From contig OZ223259.1 in assembly GCA_965140555.1 (NCBI GenBank), positions 3,534,001 to 3,598,000 on the forward strand: 64,000 nt of DNA, written 5' to 3'. This document shows positions 41,728-51,523 of the stretch, one piece after another. Source of the DNA: UBA1351 sp965140555. GTDB taxonomy: Bacteria; Bacillota; Clostridia; Lachnospirales; Vallitaleaceae. The position numbers and the translations under genes were made by a program. The number at the start of each line of letters is the position of its first letter. Position 1 is the stretch's first letter. The notes beneath the pieces are model-generated. The model searched no databases, was not told where the DNA came from, and saw nothing but the letters and a program-made list of their open reading frames with translations.

Positions 41728-43869
41728 ATGAAGCGACTAACACAATTATTTATAGTTTTAATCGGAATATATATCATTGGTCAGGGATCCATTCAAGGGC
41801 AGGAAGATAATACAACACTCTACTATGACGGAGGCAGTCATAACTATGTCAACACGGATATTCATATATCTGTAGAAGGTGATGTTGTGGATAATACAGG
41901 TATGTTTCCGGTTGTCATCGATGGAAGAACGTTGGTGCCTGTGCGTGAAGTACTAGAAAGTTCCAATATCGACGCAGTAGTATCATGGGATAATGATACA
42001 CAAAAGGTGACGGTACAAAAAGGAGCCGATACGATTGAACTTTTCATTGATCGTGGTGTGGCCACTATTAATGGGGATGAAATGCTTCTAGATGTTCCTC
42101 CAAAACTTATTCGACTCGAGGGAGAAAAAGCCCCTAAAACTATGGTTCCTTTACGTTTCATAGCAGAAGCATTTGACTATAATGTGAATTGGAATCAGGA
42201 AAATCAAACCGTCGAGATGGTAAAGCGTGAGTATGAAGATTATACGGACGAAGCTGACAATGATACGACAACCTTGTCTTCAGTATCGTACTACAAATAT
42301 AAAGATCAATACCTTATAACGTCAATGGAGGCTATGTCGTCTATTGACTATTTTATATGGAATGACAAATTAATTATTGATATTGCCAATGCGGATATTG
42401 GCCAAGTGGATCAAGTTATTGATGTCTATAAAAATACTTATGTGAATAATGTGCGTTCCAGTCAATTTACGAATGATCCGCTAGTAGCAAGGGTTGTTTT
42501 TGACCTGAAACCGGGCGTTGAGCCTACTTATGTAAAGATTAATGAAGATCGCACAGAGATAAGTGTTGTCTTTGGTAGTGATGCCTTAGAAGGCATTCAA
42601 GTGGTGAATGAAGGCGATACGGATGCTGTGCTTATCGATGGAGACTATTCAGATATACATATTTCAAGATTACAGAATCCGGAGCGTATTGTCATTGACT
42701 TGGAAAATGCAATCAGTCCCTATAAAAATTTGGAAGAAACGCTAGAAAATGGTTCATTCGTGCAAACATACCGTATTGCCAAATTTGATGACACAACGAC
42801 GCGTATTGTTCTTGAAACAATAGGGAAAGTTGCTTATGAACTGACACCAAAGACGGAAACAGAATCCACGAAGATTACATTGTCAGCAATAGCCGTAGAT
42901 GGTGAGAGTGAGGACACGGTTCAACCGGAAACGGACGGAGCCACAGACACAGACCCAGACGCAGATACAGACTTAGACGGAGATTCAGGATCAGACACAG
43001 ATGGTACTAAAGAGGTGGATGTATCCGATTATGAGGCGTTTATGACGGTTCCTATGTCAGAAGAAGATTACTATGAACCTGATATTTCCTATGATTACAA
43101 GACGAAAGATGTCATTCTCAACTTTCCTGATGCAATGGACATGTCTTTTGTGGATGATCTTGATATAAATAGAGAAGCTATTGAAGAGTTAACACGTGTT
43201 GGGCATCTCATTACATTGAAGATGAATCATATCTATGAAATACGTATGATTATAGAAGAGGGTCAAATGAAGCTTATGGGCATCCGTCCGAGATATCTTT
43301 ATGATAAAATTGTTGTTATTGATCCAGGACATGGTGGTTATAAGCCCGGAACAGGACATGCAGGTCTTGTAGAGAAAACTATAAATTTAGACTTAGGGTT
43401 AGATTTTTACGAAGAATCGAAAGAAAGTTCAATAAAGTATTATTTTACAAGAATTAAGGATGAGCATGTTAGCTTGGAAGATCGATGTGAGATTGCCAAT
43501 GATCTACAAGCCGATTTGTTTGTCAGTATGCATATTAATGCAATGGATGTCGATAAGAATCCAAGCCTATCAGCTATCAATGGTTTTGAAGTACATATTA
43601 CAGATAATACAGAACAAAGTGATACGGAAGAATTGATTGCAGAAGGCATAGTGGAACGCATTCGTAATGATGTTGGGTATCATCATGAATATAAAATCAA
43701 GGTATCAAACGAACTATATGTCTTAAAGCATACATTAATGCCGTCGGTCTTAATTGAATATGGATTTTTGACAAATCCATCGGATGTTGCCTTTTTAACA
43801 GATAGCGACAACTTAGAAAAATTAGCCCGTGGAACATATGACTATATTGAATCCTACTTTAACGAGTAG
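41728..43869 (+). CDS. Secreted N-acetylmuramoyl-L-alanine amidase (stalk, AMIN and Amidase_3 domains)
   Basis: The 713-residue protein has a signal peptide, then a copper-amine-oxidase-N-like stalk domain (about residues 45-168, GRTLVPVREVLE and MVPLRFIAEAF). Two AMIN-like beta domains (about 185-385) and an acidic Asp/Thr-rich linker (about 395-435) follow, then an Amidase_3 domain (about 530-710). Zinc ligands are H535 in IDPGHGG, Glu in GLVEKTINL and His in VSMHINA; the catalytic Glu lies in LIEYGFLTNP. It cleaves the muramoyl-L-alanine bond during wall remodelling or cell separation. A perfect 9-base hairpin spans its stop codon. Confidence 0.92.
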   Translation: MKRLTQLFIVLIGIYIIGQGSIQGQEDNTTLYYDGGSHNYVNTDIHISVEGDVVDNTGMFPVVIDGRTLVPVREVLESSNIDAVVSWDNDTQKVTVQKGADTIELFIDRGVATINGDEMLLDVPPKLIRLEGEKAPKTMVPLRFIAEAFDYNVNWNQENQTVEMVKREYEDYTDEADNDTTTLSSVSYYKYKDQYLITSMEAMSSIDYFIWNDKLIIDIANADIGQVDQVIDVYKNTYVNNVRSSQFTNDPLVARVVFDLKPGVEPTYVKINEDRTEISVVFGSDALEGIQVVNEGDTDAVLIDGDYSDIHISRLQNPERIVIDLENAISPYKNLEETLENGSFVQTYRIAKFDDTTTRIVLETIGKVAYELTPKTETESTKITLSAIAVDGESEDTVQPETDGATDTDPDADTDLDGDSGSDTDGTKEVDVSDYEAFMTVPMSEEDYYEPDISYDYKTKDVILNFPDAMDMSFVDDLDINREAIEELTRVGHLITLKMNHIYEIRMIIEEGQMKLMGIRPRYLYDKIVVIDPGHGGYKPGTGHAGLVEKTINLDLGLDFYEESKESSIKYYFTRIKDEHVSLEDRCEIANDLQADLFVSMHINAMDVDKNPSLSAINGFEVHITDNTEQSDTEELIAEGIVERIRNDVGYHHEYKIKVSNELYVLKHTLMPSVLIEYGFLTNPSDVAFLTDSDNLEKLARGTYDYIESYFNE

Positions 43870-43874
43870 GATTC
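43849..43874 (+). terminator. Hairpin overlapping the amidase stop codon
   Basis: GAATCCTAC (43849-43857) and GTAGGATTC (43866-43874) pair perfectly around an 8-base loop and include the TAG stop at 43867-43869. No T-tract follows, so intrinsic termination is uncertain; an RNA-stabilising role is possible. Confidence 0.5.
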
Positions 43875-43877
43875 ATA

Positions 43878-43932
43878 TTGACTGATAGAACAAAAAGTGT
43901 TATTCTATTTCAATAGCTAACACTGTTAGCTA
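43878..43932 (+). promoter_or_regulatory. Promoter and palindromic operator of the marR-MFS operon
   Basis: TTGACT (43878-43883) and TATTCT (43901-43906) are 17 bases apart. Just downstream, TAGCTAAC (43914-43921) and GTTAGCTA (43925-43932) form a perfect palindrome with a 3-base centre, flanked by outer TTCTATTT and AATAGAA. Its position over the transcription start suits autorepression by the MarR protein encoded next. Confidence 0.75.
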
Positions 43933-43950
43933 AATAGAAAGGAGTCGCTT

Positions 43951-44382
43951 ATGACATTTAAAGAGATGGCTATGAAGGCAGCGATGATTCGAAATGCTAT
44001 AGAAAAACTGAAAGGCAGCAATCCCATGTTTGATCCGGAGAATGGTGAAACCTACGTTTTATCTTATTTGAACGGGGCTGATTATGCTGTACATCCCAAA
44101 ATGATTTCTCAGGATATGAATATAAGTACAGCACGTGTATCAAAGCTCTTATCTCAATTAGAAGACAAGCAGATGATACGACGACGAACGGGAGATCAAG
44201 ATCGGCGTCAAATTATTGTGGATATTCTTCCCAAGGGAAGGGAGCATTATTTGAAAACAAAAGAGGCCTATTATTATGGATATGAACGTGTTCTTAGGGA
44301 ATTGGGGGAAAAGGATTCTCTAGAATATATTCGTATACAGAATCGAATACTTGATATTGTACGCCAACAGAAAGACATGTAA
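43951..44382 (+). CDS. MarR-family transcriptional regulator
   Basis: The 143-residue protein has the winged helix-turn-helix of the MarR family: HPKMISQDMNISTARVSKLL recognition region and the wing RRRTGDQDRRQIIVDILPKG. The N- and C-terminal helices would form the dimer interface. It lies 13 bases before an MFS exporter gene, and a palindrome overlaps the shared promoter. It therefore most likely represses its own operon and is released by a drug-like ligand. Confidence 0.9.
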   Translation: MTFKEMAMKAAMIRNAIEKLKGSNPMFDPENGETYVLSYLNGADYAVHPKMISQDMNISTARVSKLLSQLEDKQMIRRRTGDQDRRQIIVDILPKGREHYLKTKEAYYYGYERVLRELGEKDSLEYIRIQNRILDIVRQQKDM

Positions 44383-44394
44383 GAAAGGTTATAT

Positions 44395-45792
44395 ATGAAT
44401 AACAATAAAAAATCAGTCCATTTGATATTTGCAATCGTTATGTCCTGCTCAGTTGTAGGAACATTTCTTCAAACCGCTCTTGTTGTAGCTATTCCTAAGA
44501 TTATGAGTGAATTTCAGGTCCCGGCAACGACGGTGCAATGGTTAACGAGTGCATATTCTTTAGCCATGGGAATTATGATTCCGGCAACAGCTTTTTTAAT
44601 GAAACGATTTAAGACAAGACAATTGCTGTTAGCAGGAATTGTTTTTTATTTGATTGGATTATCCTGCGCGGCGTTAGCCAACACCTTCACTCTTCTGCTG
44701 ATAGGCCGCATTATCCAGGCACTAGGAGCCGGATTGACAGTATCGTTGACTCAGGTTGTAATTATCGCTATATTCCCACTGAATAAGCGGGGGTCTGCAA
44801 TGGGTATTTATGGATTAGCGATTGGTGTCGCACCTGTTATTGCGCCTATATTAAGTGGGATTATCGTTGATGTCTACACGTGGCGTTTGATCTTTATTAT
44901 CGGATTGATACTAATGATTACTAATTTTATCGTAGCATTTCGTTCTATGGAGAATGTATTACCGAATGAAATGGTTTCTTTTGACCTTGTTTCTTTTCTC
45001 ATGAGTGCAATTGGGTTTTCAGCATTATTAGTGGGATTAGGAAATATCAGTCAAACGGATACATTGACAACGACTGTTTTACTGCCAATAGGCATAGGGA
45101 TTGTAGCACTGATGCTTTTTGTACAACGACAATTAAAGAGTGATATGCCCTTTTTAGAAATGCGGACATTTAAAAATAAAAAATTTCGTCTGGCGGTGAT
45201 CATGAGTATTCTGCTCTATATGGTTATGATTGCAACATCGACATTAATGCCTCTTTATTTACAAGAAGTCAAGAAAATGACGGCAACAAGAGCCGGGATT
45301 GTTATGTTACCAGGGTCTTTATTAATGGCAATTATTAGTCCCATAGCAGGAAAAGTATATGATAGGTTTGGGATTCGAATACTGTCTATAGCCGGAAGTG
45401 TGGCGATGTTCATTGGATGTATCGGATTGTCTTTTGTCACCGAAACAACACCGATAGCCTATATTGTTGTTGTGTATGCCCTTCGTGTACTTGCTATTAG
45501 TTGTGTATTGATGCCACTGGTGACTTGGGGATTGGGCACACTAGAACAGCACCATACCTCCCATGGGTCGGCACTACTTACGACCCTTCGAACCATAGCC
45601 GGAGCCATAAGTGCAGCCATATTTGTTGCGATTATGAGTATGGCATCAACAGGGGACACATCAGTAACAGAGTCGATTAGTGCAAGAGGTATCGATGTAG
45701 CTTTTATAGGGATTACAATTCTTGCTCTTTTTCAAATGATTCTCGCATACCGTCATGTTAGAGACGTTAAGTCTGAAGAACTCATCAGTTAA
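44395..45792 (+). CDS. MFS multidrug exporter, DHA2 (EmrB/QacA) type
   Basis: The 465-residue membrane protein has about 14 transmembrane helices. Conserved stretches include QWLTSAYSLAMGIMIPATAF in the first repeat and GIYGLAIGVAPVIAPILSG with TWRLIFIIGL, as in drug:H+ antiporters of the DHA2 family. It would export toxic compounds using proton motive force. Partnering with the MarR gene supports ligand-inducible efflux. The substrate is unknown. Confidence 0.9.
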   Translation: MNNNKKSVHLIFAIVMSCSVVGTFLQTALVVAIPKIMSEFQVPATTVQWLTSAYSLAMGIMIPATAFLMKRFKTRQLLLAGIVFYLIGLSCAALANTFTLLLIGRIIQALGAGLTVSLTQVVIIAIFPLNKRGSAMGIYGLAIGVAPVIAPILSGIIVDVYTWRLIFIIGLILMITNFIVAFRSMENVLPNEMVSFDLVSFLMSAIGFSALLVGLGNISQTDTLTTTVLLPIGIGIVALMLFVQRQLKSDMPFLEMRTFKNKKFRLAVIMSILLYMVMIATSTLMPLYLQEVKKMTATRAGIVMLPGSLLMAIISPIAGKVYDRFGIRILSIAGSVAMFIGCIGLSFVTETTPIAYIVVVYALRVLAISCVLMPLVTWGLGTLEQHHTSHGSALLTTLRTIAGAISAAIFVAIMSMASTGDTSVTESISARGIDVAFIGITILALFQMILAYRHVRDVKSEELIS

Positions 45793-45893
45793 TATTGCAA
45801 TCTTAATACGAGTGTCGTGTACTGGCGCGCCCATAAAGAGACAAATTATTTGTTCAAATAGGAACATGTCAGCACACGAGTGGGTATAAAGCA

Positions 45894-45902
45894 TGTTATA
45901 AT
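45894..45902 (+). promoter_or_regulatory. Extended -10 promoter element for the large methyltransferase
   Basis: TGTTATAAT at 45894-45902 is a full extended -10. No good -35 is seen. It lies inside the open frame that begins at 45880, so translation should start downstream, at 45958. Confidence 0.5.
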
Positions 45903-45957
45903 TGGTGCAGAAGAAAAATATTCCTATAGTAGACAAGAGAAGGGATGCAGACTTTTT

Positions 45958-48036
45958 ATGCAGAAATGTTCAGTAATAGAGGCGATAAATGCTTATGAAG
46001 CCGGTAATTGGAAACCGATGAAACAACATCGTTGGTTAATGTATCTGGCCATGGCCAAAGAACAACGGGTAAACTATGAGTATATAGATTCGATGCAGCA
46101 GCTTCAGGAAAATCGTTTGATTTCATATGTGAAGAAAACGCTGGATGTCTTGGGTACCTATGCGTTGAACCCCCAGGTTAGGTCATGGATTGAATCGGTT
46201 TTGGTTTGGTCCGAGGTAGCAAAGGGTGGGACCGAGTATCATCAATGTCAGTGGGAAAAAGAAGGGATCAATCTTTATGCCCATAATGAAGGTTCAGCAG
46301 CTATCTATATGAAAGAATATGGAAATAATGGGAATGAAATCGTAGAAACGTTAATAGAGACCCATGGGCTTTTAGGTCAATATATTCGTGGAGAGGTCCC
46401 GCTATCCCATAGTCAACGTCTTCTTTCTCTTAGAGATGTTGATTATGGTGACATGGATTTCGAATCAGTGCTTTTGGTTTTGAATCACTGTATCATTGCC
46501 GGTGTAAGCCAAGACTTATGGTTGTCGGTCAAACAAGATATTCAGAAAGCAATTTTAGATTTGATAGAAGAAAACCAAGGAGACTGTACGACGAGAGAAC
46601 GATTGAAACAGCTGCGTAGGCAATCGGCATTGCAAGGTGAAGATTTTGAACAATCGTTTCGAAAAGTATCCGATGAGATGGCAAGTGTTGGGTATTGTCT
46701 TCAGTCAATACTCGATGATTGGATGACGAATCGAGAAATTTGGTATTTTGAAGCAGCCTTGCATGAGTTTACCTTTGAAGAAGTTATAAAAATAATACTA
46801 TTGAGTCAGAAATCCCCATTACTTCATAAAATTAAGCATATCAGCTTTGAAGAAGTCATGAAGGACATGTATTATGATTATCAAGGTGAGAAAAAAATTA
46901 ATCTCTATAAAAAGCGAATGATTGAAAAGTATTTAGGTGAGGTAACTTATGGAGAGATTATGGAAGGAAAGCAAGGGGACAGTACCCATCTATCCCTAAC
47001 CGTTACCACGCATCCTAATATTCAAGAGATAGCATTTATTATGTTTGATTTTACGAAACCTGCAATTAATCTTATCAATTTTTGTGTTGAGGCAGAGCGG
47101 GCGCAACTGGGATATGAACGTGCTATTGTTCTTGTTTATGATTATTTTGGATTACGAAAAGATAAGTACGATCGTTTTCATAATGAAGCCAGTTATCTAG
47201 CGACGATGAATCAGTCGATTGATTATAAGCAAGTTATTCTGGAGTATATCGTTGGCGAGACGGTTATGGATATTGGTCCCGGAGGCGGAGCGTTAATGGA
47301 TCTGATAGAAGAGAATCATCCGACGATAAGTGTCTTGGGTGTGGATATTTCTATGAATGTCATCGAAGCCCTTAATCGTAAAAAACATCAAGAAAATCGT
47401 CAATGGAATGTACGTTATGGGGATGCATTGAACTTGAGCAATGATTTTGCAAAGGGAAGTATTGATACAATCATTTTCTGTTCGATAATTCATGAACTCT
47501 ATTCTTACATAGAAATGGATGGAAAAGTCTTCAATAGGGAGACCATTAGAAAAGCTCTAGTTAGTGCGTATGACATGTTACCTGTAGGTGGACGGATTAT
47601 TATTCGAGATGGAATCATGACGGAACCGATGGATCAATCGCGTATTATTGAATTCAATACCGTAGAGGGAATGAATTTTCTAGAGCGCTATGCAAAAGAC
47701 TTCAAAGGGCGACGGATTCATTATGAAAAAATCGGTTATCGGAAAGTCAAGATGCCGGTTAATGATGCAATGGAATTTTTATATACCTATACGTGGGGGG
47801 AAGAATCTTATGCGCATGAGATTAATGAGCAGTTTGGATACTTTACGCCAAGTGCCTATGAAGCATTTATTAAAGAATCACTCGGTGATTCCGTACAGAT
47901 TTTGGTAAGTAGGCATTATTTGCAAGAAGGCTATACGACAGCACTTGAACCAAAGATTCAGATATATGATGCGAGTGAAAGAATATGTAGTCTACCGGAC
48001 AGTACCTGTCTAATTGTGATTGAGAAAATGACATAG
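45958..48036 (+). CDS. SAM-dependent methyltransferase with a large unknown N-terminal region
   Basis: The 692-residue protein has about 420 unrecognised, mostly helical N-terminal residues. A class I methyltransferase domain follows (about 425-600), with SAM loop VMDIGPGGGALMDLI, acidic strand LGVDISMNVIEAL, and TIIFCSIIHELYSY after motif III. A further ~90 residues follow. The ATG at 45958 is chosen because an extended -10 at 45894-45902 would start transcription downstream of the earlier GTG at 45880; the ribosome binding site (AAGGGA) is distant, so the start is not certain. The substrate is unknown. No partner gene is adjacent. Confidence 0.72.
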   Translation: MQKCSVIEAINAYEAGNWKPMKQHRWLMYLAMAKEQRVNYEYIDSMQQLQENRLISYVKKTLDVLGTYALNPQVRSWIESVLVWSEVAKGGTEYHQCQWEKEGINLYAHNEGSAAIYMKEYGNNGNEIVETLIETHGLLGQYIRGEVPLSHSQRLLSLRDVDYGDMDFESVLLVLNHCIIAGVSQDLWLSVKQDIQKAILDLIEENQGDCTTRERLKQLRRQSALQGEDFEQSFRKVSDEMASVGYCLQSILDDWMTNREIWYFEAALHEFTFEEVIKIILLSQKSPLLHKIKHISFEEVMKDMYYDYQGEKKINLYKKRMIEKYLGEVTYGEIMEGKQGDSTHLSLTVTTHPNIQEIAFIMFDFTKPAINLINFCVEAERAQLGYERAIVLVYDYFGLRKDKYDRFHNEASYLATMNQSIDYKQVILEYIVGETVMDIGPGGGALMDLIEENHPTISVLGVDISMNVIEALNRKKHQENRQWNVRYGDALNLSNDFAKGSIDTIIFCSIIHELYSYIEMDGKVFNRETIRKALVSAYDMLPVGGRIIIRDGIMTEPMDQSRIIEFNTVEGMNFLERYAKDFKGRRIHYEKIGYRKVKMPVNDAMEFLYTYTWGEESYAHEINEQFGYFTPSAYEAFIKESLGDSVQILVSRHYLQEGYTTALEPKIQIYDASERICSLPDSTCLIVIEKMT

Positions 48037-48063
48037 TTATTTGTTCATAAGATGATTAAACCT

Positions 48064-48092
48064 TTGACATATTTGTTTGTTATGATTAGAAT
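48064..48092 (+). promoter_or_regulatory. Sigma-A-type promoter of the GGDEF gene
   Basis: Consensus TTGACA (48064-48069) and TAGAAT (48087-48092) with a 17-base spacer lie 32 bases before the ATG at 48124. Confidence 0.8.
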
Positions 48093-48123
48093 ACATGACA
48101 GAGAATAATTGAAGGAGTATACG

Positions 48124-49632
48124 ATGAAGTTAAGTACAAGAATGACACTCATATCACTTGGGATAACACTAATAACAGCACTTGTTGTCGTTCTCATTTT
48201 TAATAGTAATAATACACGGGAGTATAGAACCGTTGAAGAGCATGTTTTTGAAAAACGTATACAAGAAAAGGCAATATTTTTGGAAAATTCTCTCCTTGAT
48301 ATGGAATTGTTTGTTCATGATTGGGCATATTGGGATTATATCTATGCCTATATTAATGGTGAAAATGATTCCTTTATTGACGAGAATATGACCGAGGAAT
48401 CTTATTTAAACTATGGAATGGACTATTTTGCCGTTTATGATGAGACGATGCAGGTGGTTTATGATGCCAAATTTAACCGGCAGGAGGGGCGATTAGACGC
48501 TATTCAGCCCAAAATATTAAATATTTTCAGAGATGTCGGATATGCCACCGGTGTTATGGACATTGACGGTCAATGGATTGTATATTCAGGGTCTCCTATT
48601 AATACAACGAAGGGCAACAATAAGCCGGAAGGCTTGCTTGTATTTGCCTATGATTTAACAGCTGATATATTACGGCGTACAGGGCGTATTATTAATCCGG
48701 AACTAGAGCGTGCTATTGTAGGAAAGGACCACCGAGATGACGGATATATCGTAGTAACGAGTAAGGAAGATTCAGCCTATGATATAGAGTCAGGGTTTGC
48801 TCATACAGATGATGCAGTGAGTAAGGCCTATATTTATTATCCTGTTTTGAATAAAAATGAGGAGCTTGAAATGTCCTTTGTTATGAATAACAGTATACAG
48901 GCTTTGGGTAAGAAGCATATTATGGAAAAAACAATTTTGATTACCTTAGCAATGGTGCTATTAGGTGGTGTATTGACTTGGGTTGTTCGTTATATGCTTA
49001 TCAGTCGCATTGTCAATCTAGAAGCTCAGATGTATGGAATAACGGCAAAAGGTAGTGTGGACGAACGCATTGTGGAACGTCACAATGATGAGTTGGGTCG
49101 TATATCACGAAGCATTAACACTATGTTAGATGAACTGGAATCAGTACACAATGAGATTAAGTACCTTGCAGAGCATGATGAATTGACAGGAGCACTGACT
49201 CGAAGGACAGGACTGAATATGCTTGAAAAGGGAATTAGTCAGTCACGAAAATCAAATCAAGTATTGACGATTGCCTATATGGATATTGACGGTTTGAAGG
49301 TTATCAATGATAGTTACGGCCATGTTGAAGGGGATACCCTTATTAAGACAGTTGCCCATTGTATCATGGAATCTTTAGGAGATAAGGGAACTATGGTGCG
49401 AATGGGAGGCGATGAATTTATGGTCATCTTTCAGGAGATTACCTCAGATAGAGCCACAGCAATAATGGAAGAAAGCCGTCGAATGCTCAATAGGAGAGAA
49501 GCAGAATTAGAGGCGGAATATACGATGAGTTTTAGTTATGGGATTACATCGTATAATGGAGAAGACGATGCAGATTCATTCGTTGAACTTGCAGATACAT
49601 CCATGTACAGACAACGAGCCAGAGATAGGTAG
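48124..49632 (+). CDS. CHASE4-HAMP-GGDEF membrane diguanylate cyclase
   Basis: The 502-residue protein has an N-terminal membrane helix (about 10-28), an extracellular CHASE4 domain (about 40-265, with HDWAYWDYIYAY and VVYDAKF), a second helix (about 278-300), a HAMP-like linker, and a GGDEF domain. The catalytic GGDEF is at 428-432 and intact. No RxxD inhibitory site is seen five residues before it. It should make cyclic di-GMP in response to an external signal. GAAGGAG lies 6 bases before the ATG at 48124; a TTG at 48109 is less likely. The YesN-type regulator follows 86 bases downstream. Confidence 0.92.
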   Translation: MKLSTRMTLISLGITLITALVVVLIFNSNNTREYRTVEEHVFEKRIQEKAIFLENSLLDMELFVHDWAYWDYIYAYINGENDSFIDENMTEESYLNYGMDYFAVYDETMQVVYDAKFNRQEGRLDAIQPKILNIFRDVGYATGVMDIDGQWIVYSGSPINTTKGNNKPEGLLVFAYDLTADILRRTGRIINPELERAIVGKDHRDDGYIVVTSKEDSAYDIESGFAHTDDAVSKAYIYYPVLNKNEELEMSFVMNNSIQALGKKHIMEKTILITLAMVLLGGVLTWVVRYMLISRIVNLEAQMYGITAKGSVDERIVERHNDELGRISRSINTMLDELESVHNEIKYLAEHDELTGALTRRTGLNMLEKGISQSRKSNQVLTIAYMDIDGLKVINDSYGHVEGDTLIKTVAHCIMESLGDKGTMVRMGGDEFMVIFQEITSDRATAIMEESRRMLNRREAELEAEYTMSFSYGITSYNGEDDADSFVELADTSMYRQRARDR

Positions 49633-49718
49633 ATCCATTGATTTTTGGCATGTAGTGGATTGAACACAAGAGGGTTAGGGATACTTTCTTGTATAAGAAT
49701 TAGAAATGAGGTAATTCG

Positions 49719-51284
49719 ATGTATAAATTACTAATTGTCGATGATGAGTCGATAGAACGTGAAGCCATTCGCTATATTGTGTCAAAAAGCGATTTGGCTA
49801 TTGATACAGTGGAAGAAGCCAAAGACGGTTATCATGCACTGTCCCAAGCTGCTGACGTTGACCCGGATATAGTTTTGTTGGATATACGTATGCCCGGTTT
49901 AGATGGACTCGAAGTGGGGCGTATTCTAAGAAAACAGAAACCGACGATTAAGATTATCTATATGACGGCCTTTGACAGCTTTGATTATGCGAAAGAAGCG
50001 ATTAAAATTGGGGTAGAAGAATTTATTGTTAAGCCGGCACCTATTGATAAGACGATTGAAATCTTGGCAACCTGCATACAGAAACTAGATGAAGATGAGC
50101 GACTTAAGCGTCAACAAGAAAATTTAGAGGTAAAGCTCATTCAAATTTCGGGATATTTGGAAAGTGAATTTGTAAACTCTGTTGTAAACGGTGAAATTGA
50201 TGAGCAACAAGCCGGTGACTATCTTAATTTTATGTTGAGTGAGTTTAAAGAAGGGTTTGGTGTTGTCATTGAAATTGGTGATGATTATAGCCATGGGAGT
50301 CTCCTTCATAGAAATATGGTTAAGAAACGTTTTGTGGAAAAGCTCACAATCTTGCTTAAGGAAAATGTTAAATTTTTAATGAATCAAGTAAAAAACACAA
50401 TTTATATTCTCGTGTTTGGTTATGATTCTGATAAAAAAAAGACCATTGTTCGTACAATTGAAGATGAGATTGATTTAGTGACAGAAGAGATAAATGAACA
50501 ATTGGCGATACCGATTTTTTATGGTTTCGGAAAACCATGTAGTCAAATCTCGTCTATGTGGAAATCCTTTGCCAGAGCAAAAGCAGCGTCAAGGGACATG
50601 ATGATGGAAAAGGCCGAAAACGATGAGGAACTCACAACGCCTTTATCCGGTATGGATTATAAGGAACATGAACTGTGCATTAGTATTTTCAAAGGCGAAG
50701 AAGCTGAGATGAAGCGTATTGCTGATGAAATCCTAGATAATATTGTTTATGCCAACAATGATATTAATGCCATTCGTTTAAAGTTGTATGAATTTGTTAT
50801 TCTTTTGAATCGCTATCTGAACAAAGAAAGTCAACAAAAACATGCAGTACCAAACTATATTTTTGACGATCTAAAGGATATTGAGTCTCGAGGAGAAGCA
50901 AGAAATTATATTCATCGTTATTTGGTCGGAATACTCGAGGAAATAGATGAGCAAAAAGATTCAAAGACGACAAATGTTTTAGACCATGCCATAGAGTATA
51001 TTGAATCAAATTATCAGCAGGGGATAACCCTTGAAGATGTCGCCTTTGAAATTGGCTTTAGCACCTATTATTTTGGTAAAATGTTTAAGAAGACTTATAA
51101 AACAAGCTTTACAGATTATTTAACAGACGTGCGAATAAGAAAAGCTAAAGAATTGTTGAGAAACCCCGGAATAACGGTAAAGGATATTACGTATGAGGTG
51201 GGTTATATGGACCCGAATTACTTTACTCGTGTGTTTAAGAAACATGAAGGCGTGACACCTACAGAATATAGGAATCAATTCTGA
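49719..51284 (+). CDS. YesN-like response regulator with AraC-type DNA-binding domain
   Basis: The 521-residue protein has a receiver domain at 1-120 (D8, D9, phosphoacceptor D55, T83 region MTAFDSF, K105 in VKPAP). A long helical middle follows (about 130-410), then an AraC double helix-turn-helix (about 420-521, YESNYQQGITLEDVAFEIGF). YesN proteins usually work with a YesM-type histidine kinase, but no kinase is encoded in this window. It lies directly upstream of the TRAP transporter and pectin genes and is their most likely regulator. Confidence 0.92.
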   Translation: MYKLLIVDDESIEREAIRYIVSKSDLAIDTVEEAKDGYHALSQAADVDPDIVLLDIRMPGLDGLEVGRILRKQKPTIKIIYMTAFDSFDYAKEAIKIGVEEFIVKPAPIDKTIEILATCIQKLDEDERLKRQQENLEVKLIQISGYLESEFVNSVVNGEIDEQQAGDYLNFMLSEFKEGFGVVIEIGDDYSHGSLLHRNMVKKRFVEKLTILLKENVKFLMNQVKNTIYILVFGYDSDKKKTIVRTIEDEIDLVTEEINEQLAIPIFYGFGKPCSQISSMWKSFARAKAASRDMMMEKAENDEELTTPLSGMDYKEHELCISIFKGEEAEMKRIADEILDNIVYANNDINAIRLKLYEFVILLNRYLNKESQQKHAVPNYIFDDLKDIESRGEARNYIHRYLVGILEEIDEQKDSKTTNVLDHAIEYIESNYQQGITLEDVAFEIGFSTYYFGKMFKKTYKTSFTDYLTDVRIRKAKELLRNPGITVKDITYEVGYMDPNYFTRVFKKHEGVTPTEYRNQF

Positions 51285-51305
51285 AACGTATAAGGCGCAT
51301 AACAA

Positions 51306-51338
51306 AAAGAGTTTCCGTTTAATTGGAAGCTCTTTTTT
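51306..51338 (+). terminator. Rho-independent terminator
   Basis: AAAGAGTTTCC and GGAAGCTCTTT pair with one mismatch around an 8-base loop, and the right arm runs into a seven-T tract. It ends the yesN-like gene. Confidence 0.75.
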
Positions 51339-51451
51339 TGCTATAGGCAGAGAGTTAGAGATCTACAGTAGTAAATTTTGGTGATTAAGTATAGAAGTTA
51401 GTAGCATTGTGTCCAAAATGTACTAGTATTGAGCTTCTAAATGCTACTTTG

Positions 51452-51479
51452 TTGTCTAAATAGTATGGTAAGATATATT
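51452..51479 (+). promoter_or_regulatory. Candidate promoter of the TRAP operon
   Basis: TTGTCT (51452-51457) and TATATT (51474-51479) with a 16-base spacer lie about 45 bases before dctP. This is a moderate match only. Confidence 0.45.
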
Positions 51480-51523
51480 TCGTAACAAAACAAAAATATC
51501 TTATAATTCATTTGGAGGGAACT

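Noticed and set aside
45824..45831. GGCGCGCC octamer as a possible cloning scar or junction
   Set aside because: It is a single 8-base GC-rich site in a normal intergenic region; nothing else suggests an artificial junction.
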